Of a DNA stretch of 35,372 bases, positions 15,624 through 22,400 are shown piece by piece; position 1 is the first letter of the stretch; each line of letters begins with the position of its first letter. The notes under the pieces are model-generated. The model saw nothing but the letters and a program-made list of their open reading frames with translations. It ran no database searches and had not been told where the DNA came from. The position numbers and the translations under genes were made by a program. Source of the DNA: Clostridiaceae bacterium (GTDB lineage: Bacteria; Bacillota; Clostridia; Oscillospirales; Acutalibacteraceae); the NCBI GenBank assembly GCA_016282855.1, contig JAEELT010000096.1:1-35372 (forward strand). The letters run 5' to 3'.

Positions 15624-16388
15624 ATGACCACTAAAGATATTATTTCCGAACTGAGAAAGAAAAACGGGATGTCGCAGGAAGAACTTGCGGAAAAAGTGTT
15701 TGTAACCCGTCAGGCAGTTTCGCGCTGGGAAACCGGCGAAACGGTGCCCGGCACGGAAACGCTCAAACTGCTTTCCGGGCTATTCGGAGTATCCATAAAT
15801 ACCCTGCTCGGCTCACCGCATCAGCTCATCTGCCAATGCTGCGGAATGCCTCTTGACGATTCAATCATAGGCCGGGATAAGGACGGCGCTCTTAACGAAA
15901 GCTACTGCCGCTGGTGTTATGCAGACGGTACATTCACTTACAGCGATATGGACGAGCTGATAGATGTATCCGTTAAACATATGGCCGGCGAGGGCTTCAC
16001 CGAGGAGCAGGCGCGCGCATATATGAAGCAGACCCTGCCCACCCTTGATTACTGGAAGAGATATGATGAGCTCAGCGACAACGGCGAATTTGACAAATTC
16101 AAGAAACAGCTTATTGATGAAATAAACGCTCTTCACATAGAAGGGATGCCTGAGGTTAAATCTCTCAACGCGCTTGTCGGCAGCTTCGTTAATCTTGAAT
16201 ACCGACTGCCGGGCGGCGCGGGAGCTAAGTTCCTTGATGACGGCGCAACATACCTCGGCACTCAGCTTGAGTCGGAATTCGGCGGGGAAAAGTGCTTCGG
16301 AGTGCTCGCAAATATGGATTTTATATTGATTTGCACTTATGAGAATCAAGGTAAAAACCCCGAGCTGATTCTTTACAAAAAGAGATAG
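15624..16388 (+). CDS. HTH (XRE) regulator with zinc-ribbon domain
   Basis: 254 residues. Residues 1-65 are a Cro/CI-type helix-turn-helix (SQEELAEKVFVTRQAVSRWETG). Residues about 70-125 match the putative zinc-ribbon domain (PF12674 type): CQCCGMPL, YCRWCYADGTFTYS, four to five cysteines for one metal. The last 75 residues form a separate region (LEYRLPGGAGAKFLDDGATY), perhaps ligand-binding, which I cannot name. AAGGAGGTG precedes the ATG. The arrangement DNA-binding plus metal-binding suggests a metal- or redox-responsive transcription factor. It is divergent from the GNAT-hydrolase operon, whose promoter carries a palindrome. Confidence 0.85.
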   Translation: MTTKDIISELRKKNGMSQEELAEKVFVTRQAVSRWETGETVPGTETLKLLSGLFGVSINTLLGSPHQLICQCCGMPLDDSIIGRDKDGALNESYCRWCYADGTFTYSDMDELIDVSVKHMAGEGFTEEQARAYMKQTLPTLDYWKRYDELSDNGEFDKFKKQLIDEINALHIEGMPEVKSLNALVGSFVNLEYRLPGGAGAKFLDDGATYLGTQLESEFGGEKCFGVLANMDFILICTYENQGKNPELILYKKR

Positions 16389-16436
16389 TGAAGCCAAACG
16401 AATTATCATCAATGATATTATTTACGCATATAAAAA

Positions 16437-16457
16437 CGCCGCCCGGCAGGGGCGGCG
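16437..16457. terminator. Bidirectional terminator
   Basis: CGCCGCCC/GGGCGGCG stem with a five-base loop. On the minus strand TTTTTATA follows and on the plus strand CTTTGCTTT. It separates the HTH/zinc-ribbon gene from the convergent XRE gene. Confidence 0.8.
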
Positions 16458-16467
16458 CTTTGCTTTA

Positions 16468-16677
16468 TTAACCGAAATCGTATTCAATCAAATCCCCGGG
16501 CTGGCAGTGAAGCGCTTCGCAAAGCGCCTCGAGAGTTGAAAAACGAATGGCGCTGACATGGCCGTTTTTAAGCTTGGAGAGATTGACATTTGCCACTCCG
16601 ACCGCTTCCGAGAGCTCGTTGAGGCTGATTTTTCTGTCAGCCATGACACGGTCAAGGCGTAATACAATTTTACCCAT
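16468..16677 (-). CDS. YozG-like XRE transcriptional regulator
   Basis: The protein is 69 residues, a single helix-turn-helix domain (MGKIVLRLDRVMADRKIS, then SEAVGVANVNLSKLKNG and ALCEALHCQPGDLIEY). The ORF track adds 24 residues, but ATG at 16677 has the ribosome binding site AGGGAGA at correct spacing and the extra part overlaps the upstream gene. It lies 13 bp after the DUF2975 gene, the usual partner of this small regulator, and probably represses their shared promoter through the duplicated site at 17427-17501. Confidence 0.9.
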   Translation of the reverse strand: MGKIVLRLDRVMADRKISLNELSEAVGVANVNLSKLKNGHVSAIRFSTLEALCEALHCQPGDLIEYDFG

Positions 16678-16690
16678 ATCGTTCTCCCTA

Positions 16691-17404
16691 TCAAAGAGTT
16701 TCGTCGGATTCTTTCTGGAGCTGAGCGCCGTACCTGAACACGACAACAAGAATGAAAACCACAGCTACAAGAAGGATGCTGCCGAGATCGACAGTCATAT
16801 TGAATGATGAATTGCTGCCCACGGCGCTCCAGAATCCGCCGTTAAGCATATGAATGACACAAACAGGTATGAGAGAATAAGCAAACCTTGTCATGCTCCT
16901 GACAACGTTTTCGGCAAAGGGGGTATCGCAGTCCTTAAGGGCTTTCATGAGAGCCTTAAGCATATACAGGGCTGCGGTAATCGCGGCAAAATAGCAGAAA
17001 GAGACACAAAGAGCGGCAAGAATCTTGCCTATGCTGTAATTTTTTTCACCGACGGTAGCGTTAACTTTAAGCCCGCCGTTGTCTTTTTTCTGAACAGAGA
17101 TTTCCGAAATATCCGAATCATCGGGAGTGATAATCTCACCGCCGTCAGAGATAAGATCAGAAAGATTCTCTACACCGTCTATCTTAATAAGCCTCCGGAC
17201 CTTGCCGAAGAAATCGGTTTCGGAGTCAATATCAATACCGGTTGAAACAGTAACGCTCAGCTTATCATCGCTGACCATGGCGGCGCCGGCAACGCCGATG
17301 CCCAGGCAGACCATACTCGCTATTGATGCGATAATAAGAAGGATGCAGATTACATAGCCGACCTTGCCGGCAACATTGATTTTTTTGATGGACTGGTTTT
17401 TCAT
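16691..17404 (-). CDS. DUF2975 membrane protein (YoaS-like)
   Basis: 237 residues with four probable membrane segments: about 14-43, 127-150, 170-190 and 205-225. A soluble loop lies between the first two (residues 45-120). The stretch TPFAENVVRSMTRFAYSLIPV is the mark of DUF2975. These proteins are regularly paired with a small XRE regulator and may sense a membrane or cell-envelope signal, but no biochemical role is established. GGGAGG is seven bases before the ATG. The promoter is very strong and flanked by two near-identical repeats. Confidence 0.88.
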   Translation of the reverse strand: MKNQSIKKINVAGKVGYVICILLIIASIASMVCLGIGVAGAAMVSDDKLSVTVSTGIDIDSETDFFGKVRRLIKIDGVENLSDLISDGGEIITPDDSDISEISVQKKDNGGLKVNATVGEKNYSIGKILAALCVSFCYFAAITAALYMLKALMKALKDCDTPFAENVVRSMTRFAYSLIPVCVIHMLNGGFWSAVGSNSSFNMTVDLGSILLVAVVFILVVVFRYGAQLQKESDETL

Positions 17405-17426
17405 GATTGACCTCCCGCGTAAATAA

Positions 17427-17501
17427 TTTAATGTTTATCGTTAATCCGATTATATCACAGTTTTTACGTTTGTCAAGTGCTTTTTAATGTTTTTCGTTAA
17501 T
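17427..17501 (-). promoter_or_regulatory. DUF2975-XRE promoter with duplicated operator
   Basis: On the minus strand TTGACA (17471-17476) and TATAAT (17449-17454) are spaced by 16 bp with an extended TGA before the -10. A 19-bp sequence, ATTAACGATAAACATTAAA, covers the transcription start (17427-17445). It recurs with one change just upstream of the -35 (17483-17501), 56 bp away centre to centre. The layout is that of a repressor binding both sides of its own promoter. Confidence 0.8.
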
Positions 17502-17521
17502 TTTTTATTCTTTTGCGCAAA

Positions 17522-17551
17522 AGAAAAAAGCGGCGCTAAAAAAGCGCCGCT
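17522..17551 (-). terminator. Terminator of the 42-residue peptide gene
   Basis: AGCGGCGCT/AGCGCCGCT perfect 9-bp stem with a five-base loop. On the minus strand it is followed by TTTTTTCTTTT. It begins 12 bases after the small gene's stop codon. Confidence 0.85.
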
Positions 17552-17562
17552 CCGGGAGATAA

Positions 17563-17691
17563 TCACATATTGGTCATCAGGCCGAGAAAGTCGGGAAGAC
17601 CGAGCGGCCCGAAGACATTCATAAGAACCCCGTAAGCAATTTCAAACGGAATAAGCAGGGGCAGGCCGAAAACCAGAATCATTTTCCACAT
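17563..17691 (-). CDS. Small hydrophobic protein, 42 residues
   Basis: This ORF is missing from the supplied track. It reads MWKMILVFGLPLLIPFEIAY and ends LPDFLGLMTNM: one likely membrane helix followed by a short Gly/Pro-rich tail. Support comes from a complete transcription unit: promoter TTGAAA-N17-TATAAT, a leader with a GC-rich hairpin, AAAGGACGG about seven bases before the ATG, and a strong terminator 12 bases after the stop. No family is recognised. It could be a membrane peptide that modulates a larger partner or a toxin-like peptide. It is not an obvious part of the DUF2975 operon, which has its own promoter downstream. Confidence 0.65.
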   Translation of the reverse strand: MWKMILVFGLPLLIPFEIAYGVLMNVFGPLGLPDFLGLMTNM

Positions 17692-17765
17692 ATACTATCC
17701 GTCCTTTCATTTTAATCTCACGCCCGGCGGGTGCTCAGAAAAAAGCGCCTCCGTCTGCTGTATTG

Positions 17766-17794
17766 ATTATAGTACATATACTCCGCTATTTCAA
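17766..17794 (-). promoter_or_regulatory. Promoter of the small hydrophobic protein
   Basis: On the minus strand TTGAAA (17789-17794) and TATAAT (17766-17771) are spaced by 17 bp. The leader of about 70 bases contains the hairpin-forming CACGCCCGGCGGGTG. Confidence 0.7.
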
Positions 17795-17833
17795 TCAAAT
17801 AATAATGAATAAAATAAAAATTCTGTTTTTTCA

Positions 17834-17862
17834 TTGACAAAATCATTTTGTTTTGTTATTAT
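17834..17862 (+). promoter_or_regulatory. Promoter of the tRNA pair
   Basis: TTGACA (17834-17839) and TATTAT (17857-17862) are spaced by 17 bp, about 22 bp before the first tRNA. It is divergent from the small-protein promoter. Confidence 0.75.
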
Positions 17863-17883
17863 ATAGTGCGTTCCGACTGAAAT

Positions 17884-17960
17884 GGGCCATTAGCTCAGTT
17901 GGTTAGAGCACTCGGCTCATAACCGAATGGTCCGGGGTTCGAGTCCCTGATGGCCCACCA
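17884..17960 (+). tRNA. tRNA-Met (CAT anticodon)
   Basis: 77 bases with an encoded CCA end. GGGCCAT pairs with ATGGCCC in the acceptor stem; the anticodon loop is CTCATAA (anticodon CAT); the T-loop GGTTCGAGTCC is standard. The 7-bp acceptor with a normal first pair points to the elongator rather than the initiator form. tRNA-Ile2 with a modified CAT anticodon is a less likely alternative. Confidence 0.93.
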
Positions 17961-17965
17961 TTCTT

Positions 17966-18041
17966 AGGGGTATAGCTCAGTTGGTAGAGCAGCGGTCTCC
18001 AAAACCGCGTGCCGAGGGTTCAAGTCCTTCTGCCCCTGCCA
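17966..18041 (+). tRNA. tRNA-Trp (CCA anticodon)
   Basis: 76 bases with an encoded CCA end. AGGGGTA pairs with TGCCCCT (one G-U); the anticodon loop CTCCAAA gives anticodon CCA; the discriminator base G suits tRNA-Trp. It follows the tRNA-Met by five bases in the same transcript. Pieces of its 3' half recur at 18089-18112 (inverted) and 18359-18373 (direct). Confidence 0.95.
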
Positions 18042-18050
18042 AAACAAAGA

Positions 18051-18080
18051 ACAGATGCAAAAGCATCTGTTTTTTGTTTT
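18051..18080 (+). terminator. Terminator of the tRNA operon
   Basis: ACAGATGC/GCATCTGT stem with loop AAAA, followed by TTTTTTGTTTT, starting ten bases after tRNA-Trp. Confidence 0.9.
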
Positions 18081-18088
18081 CATAAGTT

Positions 18089-18373
18089 AAAAGGACTTAC
18101 CGAGGCACGCGGAGCGTGCCGGGTCGTCGTCCTCGCAAGCTTCATATCGTTCCTTTTTACCTCTTGTTAATCGGAGCGGTAAAAAGTCGCTCATTCCGCT
18201 GCTCGTCCTCTCCCCAAAAAGTCTGTTGACTTTTCGGGGGCCCAAATATGCGCGTCCGGTGGACGATACAGCGAGGCGGTGAGGTGACAAAACAAGGAGC
18301 AATGCGAAGCGGGTCAGCGAGCAGTGCGACTATGTTTTGGAGGGGGTTGCGCAGCAACTTCAAGTCCTTCTGC
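18089..18373. repeat. tRNA-Trp-derived non-coding element
   Basis: The right end repeats exactly the 15 bases TTCAAGTCCTTCTGC of the tRNA-Trp T-arm (18019-18033). The left end, read on the minus strand, matches the other part of the tRNA 3' half (CCGCGTGCC...AAGTCCTT) with a gap. The element therefore has short inverted ends AAGGACTT...AAGTCCTT. Inside are several hairpins (GGCACGC-GGA-GCGTGCC; CCCCAAAAAGTC/GACTTTTCGGGG; GTTGC-GCA-GCAAC). The ORFs here have no ribosome binding sites or recognisable domains and were not called. It may be an integration scar or a small non-autonomous repeat. Confidence 0.5.
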
Positions 18374-18399
18374 TTTGTTAAAATCTGCTACTGCCCGGG

Positions 18400-18510
18400 C
18401 GGAAAAAGTTGTGAAACTGTTGTGAAAGTCCCGGCAAAACCACGACGAAAACATCACAACTCTTTCCGAAAACGCGAGGGGAATTCTGCGGAGAGTTATT
18501 TTTTTTTTTT
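18400..18510 (+). other. Hairpin pair with T12 tract, possible RNA element
   Basis: CGGAAAAAGTTGTGA (18400-18414) can pair with TCACAACTCTTTCCG (18454-18468; one mismatch). The same AACTCTTTCCG can instead pair with CGGAGAGTT (18489-18497), which is followed by a run of twelve T. The two structures exclude each other, as in an attenuator or a small RNA with a terminator. No promoter of good quality and no convincing plus-strand gene follows. Beyond it, CTTTGGATGTC occurs twice (18574 and 18601) around the palindrome AACATATATGTT. Nothing else is seen up to 18624. Confidence 0.35.
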
Positions 18511-18623
18511 ATTGAAAGTGAATATATAAATATGATGGGCTGGCTCTGCAGATTCAAGGCTGGCAAAGGTAAGCTTTGGATGTCTTGCAACATATATGTT
18601 CTTTGGATGTCATTATACACACT

Positions 18624-18661
18624 AAAAAATCGCAGCGAATTCCCCACAGGAATCCGCTGCG
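18624..18661 (-). terminator. Terminator of the pilus operon
   Basis: On the minus strand CGCAGCGGATTCC pairs with GGAATTCGCTGCG (one mismatch) and is followed by ATTTTTTAG, a few bases after the last sortase stop codon. Confidence 0.88.
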
Positions 18662-18666
18662 TTATT

Positions 18667-19449
18667 TTATTCTGTTCTGTAAGCCATTACCGCGAAGCGC
18701 CCGTTTTGCGTATGATAACTGCAGGTTGAGAGTATCAGAATCTGCGCTCTGCTCTGCGGCGGTGTGCCGATATCGATTTCGGATTTTTCAAGCATTCCGG
18801 AAAGTATGCGGTAATATTCCTCATCACTGAAATTGCCTACATTGTCAAAATAACGGTATTCGTTTTTTGAATTCACCTTTGTGCGCAAAGCCGCAAACAC
18901 GCGGTAAACCCGTTTGCCTTCAGGTGTTTCGAAAATAATGTCACGGTGCTGCGCCGCCCAATCGGCGCCTGCGAATTTATTAAGAGTGCCGAACATTGAG
19001 CCGGTTTTCATATTATGACCGTAAATGATGAAAATATCGGAGTTTTCATCGCAGCCCTCTCCTATGAAAGGCGTGCCCGAGTAAGAATAATTCTTATCAA
19101 AATCACGGTGAAGGTAAAACTGCGGGTCTTTTGCGGGGGGCATAACAACAGGATAATCAATGTCGGTATCCGGCAATGTGAGCCAGCCTCTGAAATCCGC
19201 GTTGCTTTCAATGAGAGGAGCGTATTTTATTGCCGGGTTATACTCTTCCGGGTTTTCATTATCATTTTGGCTTACAATACGGCGGTATTCGGAAAACCTG
19301 CTCTGCTCCTGCTTCTGAGGAAAGTAAACGGAAAAGGCTTTATAAAGCGACACGGCAAGCACGGCGGTAAAAGCCACCGCAAGAAGCGCAAGCACGGCCG
19401 TTCTGGTTCTTATCCGTTTTTCCGTAATACCATCCCCTTTCATAAACAT
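18667..19449 (-). CDS. Class B sortase (second sortase of the pilus locus)
   Basis: 260 residues: an N-terminal membrane anchor (about 17-40) and an extracytoplasmic sortase fold with the catalytic triad His145 (IIYGHNMKTGSMFG), Cys243 (LSTC) and Arg251 (QNGRFAVMAY). The DYPVV...YLHRDF...G.PFI pattern is typical of class B. It would cleave a sorting signal of a pilus subunit and join it to another subunit or to the cell wall. It is the last gene of the operon, 17 bp after the tip adhesin. The start is uncertain; ATG 19449 lacks a clear ribosome binding site and an internal start such as 19440 is possible. I infer that it anchors the NPKTS-bearing base pilin, since the other sortase neighbours the shaft pilin. 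Confidence 0.92.
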   Translation of the reverse strand: MFMKGDGITEKRIRTRTAVLALLAVAFTAVLAVSLYKAFSVYFPQKQEQSRFSEYRRIVSQNDNENPEEYNPAIKYAPLIESNADFRGWLTLPDTDIDYPVVMPPAKDPQFYLHRDFDKNYSYSGTPFIGEGCDENSDIFIIYGHNMKTGSMFGTLNKFAGADWAAQHRDIIFETPEGKRVYRVFAALRTKVNSKNEYRYFDNVGNFSDEEYYRILSGMLEKSEIDIGTPPQSRAQILILSTCSYHTQNGRFAVMAYRTE

Positions 19450-19466
19450 AACAGATTATCAGACCG

Positions 19467-22400
19467 TCAGCCATTATACGCTCTGCGTTTTCTGATGATA
19501 ATGAGCACAAACGCCGCAAGGCTCAGCAGGGCAAGCAGCGCCGGAGCAATACTGATGCTGCCGTCAAACACGCCTGTGGGTATGGGCGTATCCAGGCGGT
19601 TAATAATATCGAGCGCAGTATCCCCTGAAAGGCGGAAGGTTTTGGTGCTTACATTTTCCGCCTGTTCTTCACCGAGAGTGAAGGTGGTGTTATAGCCCTC
19701 GTTTGCCTCGGTTACGGTTATATCGGTGCCCTTGGGCAGCATAATGGTCACGGTATCATTATGAGCGAGCGTAAAAGTGCCGCCGCTGTGAAGGGCGTTA
19801 GTCTGAGTTGCTCCGTTCTTAGTCCACTGATATTCATCCGAAGGATTTGCGCCGTCAACAGTCAGGGTGAAGGTAAAGGGCTTTACTCTGTTGCCGAAAG
19901 AGCCGGTTACCGTTTTGGTAACCGTAAGCAGAGCTGCATTATCCGAGGGAGTATTGGGAACGGTGATGGTGTAGTTTCTGATATCCTCTCCCTGTACGCT
20001 CAGATAGTTTCCGTGGCCGGTGCTGTTTATAAGCACCTCCCCCGTTTCCGTGATGGTGAATATTATATCCTGCGTAATCTGCTCATAGCCTACCGGCGGG
20101 TCGGTTTCGGTCAGATAATACTTGCCGTGACCAAGGGAGGCATTAACAAGAGGAATAATGCCGTCTGAACCCGTAACGAGCGTTTCATAACCGGGCATCG
20201 GAGCAAGGTCCTTTACAAGGCCGCCTATGCCCATAACGCTTCTGTACAGGGCAAAACGGGCGCCCTCGAGAGGCTGATGAGTATTAGCATCTGTTTTGAC
20301 AGCCCGCAAAGTAAACTGCTCATTGTAGATATCAATATAAGCAATGAGCTTATCGCCGGCGATATCAGATTTTCTGCCTGTCTGCCATTTTGCCTCGTTT
20401 CCGCTGACGGTTACAGTATCATCATTGGCTATTGAGAAAACGGCGGCATTGGGCAGGCCGGCATACCCTACGGGAGGAGTCTGCTCGGTAAGGCTGTAAT
20501 TCACATTACGCTCAAAATCATAAAGAATCGTTACCCTGCCGTGGGAATCAGACGTGAATGTGCCTATGGTATCGCTGCCCTGCTCAAGGGTAAACGCGCC
20601 GTTTGCGAGAGGCTCGTGTGTGTGCATATCGTACAGGGTGATTACAACGCCGCCGGTACGCAGGTTGGTAATGGTATCGGTCCTGACGTTTTTAAGCTGT
20701 GATTCGGGAGTGTCGGTGGACACGGGAGCACCTACGGTATATTCAACGCTGTATGAATAAACCGCGGAAGTGTCTGAATTCGCCGGCACGGCGCTTATTG
20801 CGGTAAGGTCGCCGTCATTGAGCTTTCTTGATATGCTGTCAAAGGTAACATTTTCGTTTGCATCGGTGCCGGGATTTACAAGCTCAACCTCGTGCACGCT
20901 GTAATCGGCGAAGGTAAAGCCGGTAATGATGCTGTCAAAGAAATAGCGGGTGCCCGCGTCAGGGCCGTAGAGCATTCTGACTGTGCCGGGAACAAGGGTA
21001 TTGCCCGCATAAACCGCCACATAAACCGGGTCGTGGGATTTTGTGAAGCTTGCGTCACTCCACTGTTTATTGACATCAAGGCCCCAGCCGCGCTTGTTTT
21101 TAACATACATTTTGGGCGACTCATTAGCTCTGACCCAACCTGAATTGATGGTGTCGCCGTCCTCGGCGTGGTAGGTTCCGCTTTCGCGCTCATACTCAAC
21201 AAAAGTGTAACCGAGAGGTATTTCATTCTCCCTTTCAATGAGCATGAATCTGGTGCCTACGGCAACATTGGGCACATGCACGGTATAGCCTGCGGGTATC
21301 TTTGAAACAGCGCCGTTCATTGATGTTTCAAAGGTGAACATTCCTTTCTCGGACGCGGTCAGGGAATCATAATCCGTAAGGGCAGTGGGTACAAGCCTGC
21401 CGGAATCCGCATCCCACCTGCAAAGGTGACCTTCGGCGGAATCATCCGTAACAAAGTACCTGACCATGTTTGCGGCGGTGAGGTTATCGTCTGAACCGTT
21501 TGAAAGATAAAGCCTGTAATTGAATACTGATTTATCCTGCTGAGCACTGAGCGGATTGCCGGACTCATCGTACAGCTTTTTCTCAATGCTGACGGTACGA
21601 AGAGAATCGGGATCAACATGGTTTTCAAAAACGATTGAAGGCTGCTGGGCAACACTGTGCCAGCCGGAATTATATGAGCTTCTGCCGGAGCCCGGGATTG
21701 ACTCGGGAGAAACAGCGTTGCCGTTTACTTTGACCGAATCATAAACTTCATCGTTTACTCCGCACTCAACGATTTTATACTCGATGGTATTCATCGGGAA
21801 ATGAACCTCGGCGCTCTTGCCCGGGTTGAGCAGATAGACCGAGTTATATGGAACCGAGCTGTTTGGCGGAGTATAAACGGGAAGATAATCAATCCTCTGG
21901 GTTGAATTCTGATAGGTAACATTGATTAAGCTGTTATCATTTGTAAGCAGATGCTCAGTTCCTGTTTCCTCATCCTTATACCAGATCTGATAGGGGTACT
22001 CAACAAGGTTGAAATCAAGGTCATCGGAACCCGTCACCGTTTTTGTGAGCATGACATTACCGGGGGTAACATTACTCAGGTTAAAACGCATATGAAGATT
22101 TGACGCACCTGCGCCTCTCTCCATATAGAATATTGTCATCTTATGGGTGGTGTAAGGCCTGAATACCGTTGACTCCCCTTCGAAATACTCGGCAAGGTAA
22201 TTGTTTATCTCCTGCTCACTCGCATTGGGATTCCTTGAAACATAGTTTTCACGGAATATCTGCCGCAGGGTCTTTCTGGTGCCTTCAACATTAACCATAC
22301 CGGATGAGAAGTTACAGCTGCCCTGAAGCGCGGAGTGAATACCGCCAAGATCAATGATAAGCTCGCCGTCAACATAGAACCAGAAGTCGTCATCGCCGGT

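Noticed and set aside
18087-18363. Overlapping 71- and 68-residue minus-strand ORFs after the tRNAs
   Set aside because: No ribosome binding sites, biased Arg/Ser composition, and the DNA is explained by hairpins and tRNA fragments.
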